This document shows positions 42,353 to 50,458 of a DNA stretch of 64,000 nt, one piece after another; the stretch's first letter is position 1; each line of letters begins with the position of its first letter. The stretch is from Arthrobacter antibioticus (GTDB lineage Bacteria > Actinomycetota > Actinomycetes > Actinomycetales > Micrococcaceae), in NCBI RefSeq assembly GCF_030063205.1, contig NZ_JASISQ010000004.1, positions 149,609 to 213,608 on the forward strand, given 5' to 3'. Made by a program: the position numbers and the translations under genes. Under the pieces are notes generated by a model, which did no database searches, had not been told where the DNA came from, and saw nothing but the letters and a program-made list of their open reading frames with translations.

Positions 42353-43639
42353 TTAGGTACGCGCCAAGGCAGAGATGTCTTCCAAGAAGTCCGCGGACAC
42401 GGCATCGCTGACGGTTGCCTTGGTCTCGGCAATCCGCTCCAGGTAGTCGGCCGTCACCGGGCCACGGCGTTCGGTGGGAACAACGCCATCGAACATGGCC
42501 TTTTCCAGCGCCCGCTGTGAGGCACTACGAGCAGCAAATTCAATGTCCGCCGGGGAGAATCCACCGCTGGCCTCAACTAAGGTTTGAACATCAATTTCAG
42601 CTACCAGGTGGGCTGGAATAAAGCGGTTCCACATGGCTGTGCGGGCTTGATCATCGGGCAAACCGATGGGGATAACGTAGTCGAACCGCCCGTGGCGCAG
42701 GAACGCAGAATCCAATGAACGGATGAAGTTCGTGGCGCACACCAGCAGCCTGCCGGGCTGATCACGGAACGCCGGGATGATCTTGAGCAGCTCATTGGTG
42801 ACACCCTGCATCGGCGAAGGCGGCTCTCCCGAACGCTGCGAAGCGATCTCCTCAACCTCGTCAATAAAGACCACGGCGTGCTCAAGCTCTGCGATATCCA
42901 AGAAAGTCTGGCGCAGCGCACCGGCCAATCCGCCAGGCTCACCGGCCAGACGCGAAGGGAACACTTCCACAAATGGCCATTCAAGGCGGGAGGCAATGGC
43001 CTTGGCAAAGGTTGTCTTTCCAGTGCCAGGAGGGCCAAAAAGTACGACGGCGCGGGGCGGCACCACACCGAACTCCTCCGCAAGTGCTGCTTCAGCCAGC
43101 GGCATGACCAGCCTTCGCTCAAGGAGCTCTTTCTCTGCGGTCATACCAGCGACGCGGTCCCACAGATCACGTGGCAGGACCCTACCGCCAAGTTCATCCA
43201 GCACCCCCAGCTCAGCTCGCTGCACTGGGATGTGACGCTCAAAGTAACGCAGGTTCTTTTTCACCACGAAACCGCGGTTGGTGAATGCTTCCACACGATT
43301 TTCCGTTTCCGGCATCAGCGCAGAAAGCTTGTTTAGTCCGTGTGCTGCCATACGGTTTTCCACCGCAGCGAGAAGGAGTGTCCCGATGCCGCGGCCACGG
43401 AAAATTGGCAGAGTTGCCAGAAAGACTATCCAGCCTTGATCGTGCGCAGCCCGCCCAACAGCTGCGCCAATGATCGCATCACCTTGAACGGCCACCACCG
43501 CATGGTCCTTCTCGCACGAGGCAAGCACTTCGGAGAGGTCGTAAACAGGTTCCACACCGTTGTCGCGCAGCGACTGCCACAACGCCAGAATGCCTTCAAC
43601 ATCTTGCGAATGAAAATCGCGAATAGTCCATGCCGTCAT
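42353..43639 (-). CDS. GNAT acetyltransferase-AAA+ ATPase fusion
   Basis: 428 aa from ATG 43639 (GGGAG nine bases upstream). Residues 1-~150 are a GNAT domain: MTAWTIRDFHSQDVEGILALW, VVAVQGDAIIGAAVGR, LPIFRGRGIGTLLLAAVENR (acetyl-CoA loop RGRGIG). Residues ~185-428 are a classical AAA+ ATPase: VLFGPPGTGKTTFAKAIA (Walker A), HAVVFIDEVEEIA (Walker B), NFIRSLDSAFLRHGRFDYVI (sensor 1 and Arg finger) and GGFSPADIEFAA (sensor 2). A remodelling motor joined to an acetyltransferase in one chain. Substrate unknown. Confidence 0.85.
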   Translation of the reverse strand: MTAWTIRDFHSQDVEGILALWQSLRDNGVEPVYDLSEVLASCEKDHAVVAVQGDAIIGAAVGRAAHDQGWIVFLATLPIFRGRGIGTLLLAAVENRMAAHGLNKLSALMPETENRVEAFTNRGFVVKKNLRYFERHIPVQRAELGVLDELGGRVLPRDLWDRVAGMTAEKELLERRLVMPLAEAALAEEFGVVPPRAVVLFGPPGTGKTTFAKAIASRLEWPFVEVFPSRLAGEPGGLAGALRQTFLDIAELEHAVVFIDEVEEIASQRSGEPPSPMQGVTNELLKIIPAFRDQPGRLLVCATNFIRSLDSAFLRHGRFDYVIPIGLPDDQARTAMWNRFIPAHLVAEIDVQTLVEASGGFSPADIEFAARSASQRALEKAMFDGVVPTERRGPVTADYLERIAETKATVSDAVSADFLEDISALART

Positions 43640-43717
43640 GTCACTGCCGCTCCCTTGCGTTAGCCAATATCTGAATGATGGCACAGGGCTCACGTTCCCC
43701 GGAAATTTGGTGGCAGG

Positions 43718-43742
43718 AAGGTTACTCACCAGTAGTAACCTT
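43718..43742. promoter_or_regulatory. Inverted repeat between divergent GNAT-AAA+ and reductase genes
   Basis: AAGGTTACT / AGTAACCTT, perfect 9-bp arms, 7-base spacer. It lies near the middle of the 223-base divergent intergenic region and is a good candidate operator for both genes. Confidence 0.5.
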
Positions 43743-43862
43743 TGGCTGAGGTCAACAAGTTTCCCCGTAGTGCCATTTCTCACAACTAGAAGGGAAACAA
43801 TTTGCTGGAACTCGGCGCTGCATATGGGTGGACCATTCTTCACTCTTTTAGGAAGTTGCCCC

Positions 43863-44492
43863 ATGAGCATTGACATCGCCACTGAAACCGAACTCAACAC
43901 CGAACTCATTCTTGATGCTGGCACAGCAGCTGCCCTGTTCCTCGAGGCCCGAACCGCAAATAGTTTCACTGATGAGCAGATTTCGGATGAGACCCTGCAG
44001 GCCGTCTACGCATTGACAAGGATGGGGCCCACGGCAATGAATATTCAGCCTCTGCGGATTACGTGGGTTCGCTCCACCGAAGCCCGCGAGGCCCTGGTTA
44101 TTAACATGGCAGCGGGGAACAAGGAAAAGACATTGGCCGCACCTTTGGTGGCACTGTTGAGCTATAACCCTCGTTGGCATGAAAATTTGGCCACCACAAC
44201 ACCACATATGGCCAGCAAGGTGGCCTCGTTTGCCGAGAACTCAGCCCTGCGCCAGACCATGGCATTCGATAACGCCCACCTGCAGGCTGGCTATTTCATT
44301 CTGGCTGCACGCTCAGCGGGTCTGGCCGTGGGCCCCATGAGTGGGTTCGACAGTGCTGGTATGGATCAGGAATTCAATGCGGATTCCGGACTGAAGTCAT
44401 TTCTCGTGGTGAACTTGGGCCGGTCCAATGGCCGCATAGACCGCGCGCGCCTTCCGCGCCTGAATTTCGACGCCGCAAACACAACCGTATAA
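43863..44492 (+). CDS. Malonic semialdehyde reductase/nitroreductase family (RutE-like)
   Basis: 209 aa from ATG 43863, seven bases after AGGAAG; the upstream frame extension has no support. Pattern of the HadB/RutE group: FTDEQISDETLQAVYALTRMGPTAMNIQPLRITWV, MAAGNKEKTLAAPLVALLSYN, LQAGYFILAARSAGLAVGPMSGFD, FLVVNLGRS, RLPRLNFD. FMN-dependent NAD(P)H reductase acting on 3-oxopropanoate or similar aldehydes. No rut operon here. Confidence 0.88.
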   Translation: MSIDIATETELNTELILDAGTAAALFLEARTANSFTDEQISDETLQAVYALTRMGPTAMNIQPLRITWVRSTEAREALVINMAAGNKEKTLAAPLVALLSYNPRWHENLATTTPHMASKVASFAENSALRQTMAFDNAHLQAGYFILAARSAGLAVGPMSGFDSAGMDQEFNADSGLKSFLVVNLGRSNGRIDRARLPRLNFDAANTTV

Positions 44493-44768
44493 ACACCTCA
44501 GCATTTCATTACCTGGGTGAAATTAACCACAAGCGCGATGTCCTTGTTTTTCACAGTTTTTCAAAGTTTTTCACACGGAGAGCGCACTTTTTTGTTTGCC
44601 ACACTTTGATAAATCTGGAATTTTCGCTGCTATGGCAAGAGACTGTTGATACGGAACGCTCACCAAAGAATCGGCGCTTTAGCCGTCGGCGTGAAAACTC
44701 GTCAGCAGAATCATGGCAATTTTTGTGCGACTATCCTGTATTTTCAGCTAATGCGCGTTTTAGTAATT
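44493..44768. other. Non-coding gap with phased T-rich repeats
   Basis: Contains three 10-base units of GTTTTTCA type at 44546-44575, in phase with the DNA helix, so probably a bent segment. No gene seen; short frames have poor composition. Confidence 0.5.
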
Positions 44769-44796
44769 TTGACGGCTGGTTGGGGCTGGCGATACT
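44769..44796 (+). promoter_or_regulatory. Consensus promoter of the lipoprotein gene
   Basis: TTGACG at 44769-44774, spacer 16, GATACT at 44791-44796, then six bases to ATG 44803. It explains why GGAGG abuts the ATG with no spacing: the transcript is leaderless. Confidence 0.65.
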
Positions 44797-44802
44797 TGGA
44801 GG

Positions 44803-45333
44803 ATGACTACTCCAGGAAACCAATTCAGCCGCCGCCTCAAGCCCCTCATCGCCGTGGCGTCAGTGGCACTTTTGGGCCTATCACTGGCAGCCTGCTCTCC
44901 TGCCTCCACTGATGCACCCAGTGAGTCCTCCCCAGTTGCCGTGTCAGAATCTGCAGCACCCGCCACGCCAGCCCCAACAAAGAGCGCCGCTGCCGTGGAA
45001 ACAACAGCGCCGCCCGCCACCGCTACCGAGCGCAAAGTCACCGTGAAGGTCACCGGCGCCAAGGATAGTGCCCTCGTGAAGTCACTTGTGGTGACAAACG
45101 ATGACAAGGAAACAGATGGAGAGATGGTTCAGCAGACTCTCCCCTATACCCAAGAGTTCTCCCTTCCTGCCGGGGCTACCTTCACCAAGATTTTGGTCTT
45201 GGCGAAATACCCCTCGGGCGGCACGGGCGAAATCTCCTGCACGGTCAGCGTGGATGGCAAGGAAGTTGCAACGAACAGCTCCAGCAACCATGAGCCTGCC
45301 AAGTGCCTGTTCGTTGAAAAGGACACTAAGTAG
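44803..45333 (+). CDS. Secreted lipoprotein of unknown function
   Basis: 176 aa. Signal with basic N-terminus (SRRLKP), hydrophobic core and lipobox LSLAAC (Cys 30), then an Ala/Pro/Ser/Thr linker to ~residue 70. The remaining ~105 residues are a beta-sandwich-like domain (KVTVKVTGAKDSALVKSLVV, EISCTVSVDGKEVATNSSSN) with two cysteines that may form a disulfide; it resembles MmpS-like folds in size and pattern, but that assignment is weak. Monocistronic. Confidence 0.72.
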   Translation: MTTPGNQFSRRLKPLIAVASVALLGLSLAACSPASTDAPSESSPVAVSESAAPATPAPTKSAAAVETTAPPATATERKVTVKVTGAKDSALVKSLVVTNDDKETDGEMVQQTLPYTQEFSLPAGATFTKILVLAKYPSGGTGEISCTVSVDGKEVATNSSSNHEPAKCLFVEKDTK

Positions 45334-45486
45334 GCGGAGCACACCACGGACTGGATATTTCCAACCTCCAGCGCGTCCCAGCGTCTATGAGTGGTACCGG
45401 CGGTTAGCACGCACCTGCTAGCCAGTAGTACCAGGCGTAGACGCTGTTTTGTGTCGGCAGCCCAGGAACACTCAAGTAGACCCGGC

Positions 45487-45492
45487 TAGACT
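45487..45492 (+). promoter_or_regulatory. Leaderless -10 element of mdh
   Basis: TAGACT, six bases (GGCGCC), ATG 45499. Confidence 0.55.
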
Positions 45493-45498
45493 GGCGCC

Positions 45499-46494
45499 AT
45501 GAACGCACATGATCCCGCTCCCGTCACAGTCACTGTCACCGGAGCAGCAGGCCAGATAGGTTACGCCCTCTTGTTCCGGATTGCTTCCGGAGCCATGCTG
45601 GGCCCTAACGTTCCCATTAAATTGAATCTTCTGGAGATCCCGCAGGCGGTGCAGGCCGCGGAAGGCACAGTCCTTGAACTCATGGACTGTGCCTTCCCGC
45701 TCCTAGCCGGTGTGGACGTTTTTGACGATCCGTACAAGGCGTTCGACGGCGCGAATCTCGCCATGTTGGTTGGTTCCCGTCCTCGCGGGCCGGGTATGGA
45801 GCGCGCTGATCTCCTCAGCGCTAATGGCGGTATTTTCTCCGTGCAGGGCAAGGCCCTGAATGCTGGAGCGGCATCAGATTTGAAGGTGGTTGTTGTGGGT
45901 AACCCCGCCAATACCAATGCGCTGATCGCCTCCTCCCACGCTCAGGACATTCCGGCCTCCCGTTTCACAGCTATGACACGTCTGGACCATGACCGGGCGC
46001 TGGCACAGCTTGCTGCGAAAACCGGCACGGGTGTTGCTGCAATTAAGCGGGTGACCATTTGGGGCAACCATTCGGCCACCCAGTACCCCGACCTCAGCCA
46101 TGCAACAGTTTCCGGGAAACCAGCCACTAGTTTCCTGGAGCAGTCGTGGATTGTGGATGAATTCATACCCCGTGTAGCAAAGCGGGGCGCGGAGGTCATC
46201 GCGGTCCGTGGCGGCTCCTCAGCTGCTTCGGCTGCCAACGCCGCCATAGAGCACATGCGCCTGTGGGTGCAGGGCACACCCGAAGGAGATTGGACGAGTA
46301 TGGCTGTCCCTTCCGACGGGTCTTATGGCGTGCCAAAGGGTTTGGTGAGTTCTTTCCCCGTCACCACGCACGACGGCGAAATCACCATTGTGCCCAACCT
46401 CGCCATCAGTGACTTCTCCCGCACCAGAATTGACGCCTCCATAGCCGAACTTGAATCAGAACGGGACGCTGTTTCCGGTCTGGGGTTGCTCTAA
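45499..46494 (+). CDS. mdh: Malate dehydrogenase
   Basis: 331 aa, the NAD-linked type with ~330 residues found in actinobacteria. NAD loop [18 protein letters not shown], substrate-binding Arg pair in [41 protein letters not shown], and the catalytic His in [12 protein letters not shown]. Oxidises malate to oxaloacetate in the TCA cycle. pxpA follows 20 bases after its stop. Confidence 0.96.
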   Translation: MNAHDPAPVTVTVTGAAGQIGYALLFRIASGAMLGPNVPIKLNLLEIPQAVQAAEGTVLELMDCAFPLLAGVDVFDDPYKAFDGANLAMLVGSRPRGPGMERADLLSANGGIFSVQGKALNAGAASDLKVVVVGNPANTNALIASSHAQDIPASRFTAMTRLDHDRALAQLAAKTGTGVAAIKRVTIWGNHSATQYPDLSHATVSGKPATSFLEQSWIVDEFIPRVAKRGAEVIAVRGGSSAASAANAAIEHMRLWVQGTPEGDWTSMAVPSDGSYGVPKGLVSSFPVTTHDGEITIVPNLAISDFSRTRIDASIAELESERDAVSGLGLL

Positions 46495-46514
46495 CGCCGC
46501 GGCCGCTGCGTCTT

Positions 46515-47315
46515 ATGAGCGATACTTCAGCGTCCAGACAAACCACTACTGCGTCTTCGCTACGGTTGGATCTCAACGCAGACATCGGTGAGGCTTTTGG
46601 CCCTTGGGGCCTTGGCAATGACGCAGCCATCATGGCCAATGTCTCCAGTGTGAACATCGCCTGTGGTTTTCATGCCGGCGACCCGCGCTCCATGCGCCGC
46701 AGTTGCGCATCTGCGGCGGTCGCCGGTGTGTCGATTGGGGCGCACCCGGGTTACCGTGACTTGGCTGGTTTTGGCAGGCGCTTCATGGAGATGGATCCGG
46801 ATGAGCTAACCCAGGAGCTTGTTTACCAAATCGGGGCGCTGCAAGCCATTGCACGGGCCGAGGGTGCCGCCGTGCGCTACGTCAAGCCTCATGGGGCTCT
46901 GTATAACGCCATCGTTCATCACGCGGAGCAGGCCCAGGCGGTGGTTACGGCCGTGCAGGAAACGGACCCAACTCTGGCGTTGTTGGTGGCGCCGAAATCG
47001 CACGTGAAGCGGTTGGGTCTGGCCGCCGGCCTGAAAGTTCTCACGGAAGCTTTTGCGGACCGTGCCTACAATCCGGATGGCACGCTGGTATCGCGAACGC
47101 ATCCGGCGGCAGTCCATCACAGCCTTGATGTTGTGGTGGCCCAAAGCCTAGACCTCGCGTTGCATCAGGAAGTCACCGCGATTGACGGCTCCCGCATCAA
47201 AGTGACCGCCCAGAGCTTGTGCCTGCACGGAGATACTCCCGGCGCTGTTGCCATGGCCGCTGCTGTGCATGAGGCACTGGTGGGCGCCGGAGTGAGAATC
47301 AGCAGTTTCCTCTAG
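46515..47315 (+). CDS. pxpA: 5-oxoprolinase subunit PxpA (LamB/YcsF family)
   Basis: 266 aa. LDLNADIGEAFGPWG, VNIACGFHAGDPRSMRR, SIGAHPGYRDLAGFGRR, VKPHGALYN, EAFADRAYNPDGTLVSR and LCLHGDTPGAVAMA are all family signatures with the conserved Asp, His and Glu. With PxpB and PxpC it hydrolyses 5-oxoproline to glutamate using ATP. No Shine-Dalgarno is clear. The next gene starts on the base after its stop. Confidence 0.95.
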   Translation: MSDTSASRQTTTASSLRLDLNADIGEAFGPWGLGNDAAIMANVSSVNIACGFHAGDPRSMRRSCASAAVAGVSIGAHPGYRDLAGFGRRFMEMDPDELTQELVYQIGALQAIARAEGAAVRYVKPHGALYNAIVHHAEQAQAVVTAVQETDPTLALLVAPKSHVKRLGLAAGLKVLTEAFADRAYNPDGTLVSRTHPAAVHHSLDVVVAQSLDLALHQEVTAIDGSRIKVTAQSLCLHGDTPGAVAMAAAVHEALVGAGVRISSFL

Positions 47316-49040
47316 ATGACCCACTCTTTTTTGCTCCGTCCGGCAGGGGACTGCGCTGTTTTGGTGGAATGTGAGGACCTTGCGGAGGTCATGGGTTTGC
47401 AGGCTGCGCTACGCTCCCCCACCGCACCCAAGATTGAGGAGGTGATTGCCGCAGCCCAAACCGTGTTCATTAGCTGCGACTCGCCCAGGATGCTCAGCAA
47501 GCTGCGGATGTGGCTAAAAAACGTGCAGCTTCCAGAACATGCCCCGGCGTCGGGAACCTTGCATATCCTCAATACCGTGTACGACGGCGCCGACCTCACC
47601 GAAGTGGCCCGGCTGGCCAGCATGAGTGTTGAGGCGTTGATCGCTTGGCATAGCGGCCAGAACTGGTTGGCTGCTTTTGGGGGTTTCGCGGCAGGTTTCA
47701 TGTACCTCACACCGTCGGGCGAAGGGTTATCCGTTGCCAGACGTGCCAGTCCACGCACCTCTGTACCAGCTGGCTCTGTGGCTTTAGGTGGGCAGTTCTG
47801 TGCCGTTTATCCCGGCCCATCCCCCGGTGGATGGCAGTTATTGGGCCATAGCGATGTACTCCTGTGGGACGCTTCCCTACCGCAACCGGCACTGCTGATG
47901 CCCTCGGATACTGTTCGCTTTAAGACGATGCGGGAGACGGTACGTGGCAGTGCCACCGCACCGGTAACTGGCAGTTCCCTGATGCCTGCCGGTTCCCTGG
48001 TGTCTGGCAGTTCCCTGGTGTCTGGCAGTTACCTGATGCCGGCCGGTTCCCCGGTGCTTGCCGGCACTCCCGCCAAGAAGAATGTTGAGGGCGCAACCGG
48101 CAAAAATATCTCCTCCGGCGACGTGCCTCCTGCCGAGGGACTGATGGTGCTTGCGTCAGGAATGCTAACAACTGTGCAGGACTTGGGCCGTCCGGGCCTG
48201 GCTCACCAAGGTGTTAGTGGATCCGGCGCACTGGACCGGGCGGCTCTCCGCCGGGTTAACAGGATGGTGGGTAATACTGACATGTCCGGTTCCGGCTGCG
48301 CTGGCTTGGAAACCGTAATGGCCGGGTTGCGCATCAAAGCTATGGGAAGTCATGTTGTGGCTGTCACCGCTGGTGCCATCGAGTTGCAGATCCACTCTGT
48401 AGTTGGTTCCGAACGCGCTGCTCCGCTTGATACGCCGTTTGTGCTCAGAGACGGGGAGACTTTGGAGTTTCGTCCTCGTCTAGGGGCAGCAGGATTTCGT
48501 GGCTATCTGGGTGTGCGCGGGGGACTTGCCGTACCGGCCGTTCTGGGAAGTCGGTCCACCGATCTGCTGTCAGGGCTGGGACCGGCTCCTCTTCGTGCCG
48601 GAGCGTTTCTCCCCGTGGTCCAGCCTTTTAGAGGTGGCATAGTTGGATTTCCCGAGCCGGGCCCGAAGCCCACGCAGGTTCTTACAGTGTTCCGGTATCT
48701 TCCCGGACCACGCAATGGCTGGTTCACGCCTGAATCAAGAACAGAATTTGAGCAGCAGACGTGGCACCTCTCGGCTCAGTCCAATAGGATTGGCCTACGT
48801 TTGAGCGGAAGCCCATTAGTGCGCACCATGGCGGCCATGACGGCTGAGCTACCCAGCGAAGGCATGCCGACAGGCGCAATCCAAGTGCCGCCGTCGGGCC
48901 TTCCCGTGCTGTTCTTGGCCGACCACCCTGTGACCGGAGGCTACCCGGTGCTGGGCGTGGTCCCGCGCGAACAACTGGATCGGGCCGCGCAGCTGCCGCC
49001 CGGGGCGAAAATCCGCTTCGTCAGCAGTGAGTGCACATAG
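47316..49040 (+). CDS. pxpBC: 5-oxoprolinase PxpB-PxpC fusion
   Basis: 574 aa. Residues 1-~200 are PxpB/KipI-like (FLLRPAGDCAVLVECEDL, FGGFAAGFMYLTP, ARRASPRTSVPAGSVALGG, YPGPSPGGWQLLGHS). Residues ~270-574 are the PxpC/KipA-like domain (LASGMLTTVQDLGRPGLAHQGVSGSGALD, GYLGVRGGLAVP, PSEGMPTGAIQVPPSG, FLADHPVTGGYP). The two are joined by a Gly/Ser/Leu-rich repetitive linker. ATG is directly after the pxpA stop. The linker repeat shows that the fusion tolerates length change. Confidence 0.92.
   Translation: MTHSFLLRPAGDCAVLVECEDLAEVMGLQAALRSPTAPKIEEVIAAAQTVFISCDSPRMLSKLRMWLKNVQLPEHAPASGTLHILNTVYDGADLTEVARLASMSVEALIAWHSGQNWLAAFGGFAAGFMYLTPSGEGLSVARRASPRTSVPAGSVALGGQFCAVYPGPSPGGWQLLGHSDVLLWDASLPQPALLMPSDTVRFKTMRETVRGSATAPVTGSSLMPAGSLVSGSSLVSGSYLMPAGSPVLAGTPAKKNVEGATGKNISSGDVPPAEGLMVLASGMLTTVQDLGRPGLAHQGVSGSGALDRAALRRVNRMVGNTDMSGSGCAGLETVMAGLRIKAMGSHVVAVTAGAIELQIHSVVGSERAAPLDTPFVLRDGETLEFRPRLGAAGFRGYLGVRGGLAVPAVLGSRSTDLLSGLGPAPLRAGAFLPVVQPFRGGIVGFPEPGPKPTQVLTVFRYLPGPRNGWFTPESRTEFEQQTWHLSAQSNRIGLRLSGSPLVRTMAAMTAELPSEGMPTGAIQVPPSGLPVLFLADHPVTGGYPVLGVVPREQLDRAAQLPPGAKIRFVSSECT
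47965..48062. repeat. Tandem repeat encoding the PxpB-PxpC linker
   Basis: Repeated GGCAGTTCCCTG/GTGTCTGGCAGTT units (about five), giving GSSLMPAG and SLVSGSS peptides. Slippage-prone. Confidence 0.65.
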
Positions 49041-49086
49041 CAGTGAATAGATCAGGAGCAGGTAGGACTCTCAGCCTTGACGGGGG

Positions 49087-49827
49087 TTAACTTGTGCCAT
49101 GTGCGTGAGTGAAAACCCAGGGCAGATCAGTCATCGTGAGCCTGTGCCGTGCTCCAGCAGAAGCCTTGGATTCAGGGTATTCCTCATCTCCGTCCCAGAG
49201 CACACCGGCAGCAGCTCCTGCACCAAACCCGGCCAAAGTACTGGCTGCTTCAGCGTTTGACGGCGTCAAAAGGTGGGTGTTGTAGATGAAAGGTGTAGCC
49301 TTTCGACTTTGCTCCACCGCTTGTTCCGTGGACTCCAGCCCTAGGAGATTGTGCAGTGTCACCCAGGTTGGTGGCACCAGGATCATCTTCCCGGCGGTAT
49401 GAAGAGCAAGTGCCTCACGTGCAGGTAGCCATGAGCTGCGTTCATGCTCTTCGGGGTTAAGCACTACCTGGTCCGTGGTTGCCGCACCTAACATGAACCA
49501 GGTTCGGAACCGGCGCGGAATTCGTTGCATGGGTGTCCATTGCGATAGCCATACAAGTTCTTTTGGGGACAGCTGTTGGCCAGTTTCTTCGGCCAGCTCT
49601 CGCAAACCCGCAGCCTGCGCCGCAGCAAATTCATCAAGTTGCTCACCGGCAGGGTTAACCCTATCGCCGGGATCGACCTTGCCGCCAGGAAATACCCATG
49701 CGCCGCCAAAGGATCGGCTGTTGCCTGGCCGTTCCAGCATGAGTGTCTCCAGCCCTGCTGCACCGTCACGGAGCAGAACAATTGTGCAGGCATCTTCCAG
49801 CGGGGCAAGCTGTTGAGCAGTATCCAT
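49087..49827 (-). CDS. NUDIX hydrolase
   Basis: 246 aa. A NUDIX core with the box GGKVDPGD... AAGLRELAEETGQ, interrupted by an insert of ~15 residues as in the coenzyme A/long NUDIX (NUDT19-like) group. The N-terminal strand DACTIVLLRDGAAGLETLMLERP and the later WLPAREAL helix agree. Cleaves a nucleoside-diphosphate derivative; substrate unknown. Start by TAGGCT six bases upstream. Confidence 0.88.
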   Translation of the reverse strand: MDTAQQLAPLEDACTIVLLRDGAAGLETLMLERPGNSRSFGGAWVFPGGKVDPGDRVNPAGEQLDEFAAAQAAGLRELAEETGQQLSPKELVWLSQWTPMQRIPRRFRTWFMLGAATTDQVVLNPEEHERSSWLPAREALALHTAGKMILVPPTWVTLHNLLGLESTEQAVEQSRKATPFIYNTHLLTPSNAEAASTLAGFGAGAAAGVLWDGDEEYPESKASAGARHRLTMTDLPWVFTHAHGTS

Positions 49828-49833
49828 GGAACC

Positions 49834-49839
49834 AGCCTA
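49834..49839 (-). promoter_or_regulatory. Leaderless -10 element of the NUDIX gene
   Basis: Minus-strand TAGGCT, six bases (GGTTCC), ATG 49827. Confidence 0.55.
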
Positions 49840-49927
49840 TCCTCACCAGTATTGCCCACAATGAGTTTGCACCGGAGTAGCCTGACAGAAGAGCCGTGAT
49901 TAAAATACTGCTACGAAGGGCGAAACT

Positions 49928-50434
49928 GTGGAGTTCATGACATTAGGCCAGGCGCTGGAGAATGAACACCGTGAAATTGACGGTGGGATAGAGTCCTTCG
50001 TGGCCGCGATGGACTCCAAGGGACGCACCTCACCGACCTCGCTGCTAACGGCATTTTCGGGTCTACGCAGGCATATCTACTTGGAGGAAACTTTCTTGTT
50101 TCCACCTCTAAAGGCCGCCGGCCTCATGGGTCCACTGTTCGTGATGCTCCGCGAGCACGGCCAGCTGTGGAATCAAATGGGGACTATTGAGTCCCTACTG
50201 AGCACCGAGACTCAGAAAGGCGGTGAGGTTCAGAAAGCCACGCAGGGCCAGAAAGTCACGCTACGCAGTGCCTGCGCGGCGTTACTCCAGCTGCTCGACG
50301 CCCACAATTCCAAGGAAGAGACCATCATTTATGCGCAAGCGGATGAAATTCTTGACTCTGCCGCCGGCAGTGAACTCCTTAGCTTCTTGGAGAAGGGGAC
50401 CATGCCACAGGGCTGGGTTTGCGGCGTCAGCTAA
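49928..50434 (+). CDS. Hemerythrin-domain protein
   Basis: 168 aa, four-helix bundle. Iron ligands fit the hemerythrin HHE pattern: ENEHREIDGG (His), LRRHIYLEETFLFPPL (His-x3-Glu), LREHGQLW (His) and HNSKEETIIY (His-x3-Glu). Di-iron protein binding O2 or NO, or acting in iron homeostasis. A Glu/Lys/Gln-rich loop (TQKGGEVQKATQGQK) lies between helices 3 and 4. GTG start with GAAGGG seven bases upstream; ATG 49937 is possible. Confidence 0.87.
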   Translation: MEFMTLGQALENEHREIDGGIESFVAAMDSKGRTSPTSLLTAFSGLRRHIYLEETFLFPPLKAAGLMGPLFVMLREHGQLWNQMGTIESLLSTETQKGGEVQKATQGQKVTLRSACAALLQLLDAHNSKEETIIYAQADEILDSAAGSELLSFLEKGTMPQGWVCGVS

Positions 50435-50458
50435 CCAGCCACGAGATCAACCGAGAGT

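Noticed and set aside
42353..43969. 538-aa version of the GNAT-AAA+ protein
   Set aside because: The extra N-terminus runs into the divergent reductase gene; GNAT domain starts at the 43639 ATG.
43638..44492. 284-aa version of the RutE-like reductase
   Set aside because: The first 75 residues cross the divergent promoter and inverted repeat; ATG 43863 has a good ribosome site and matches family length.
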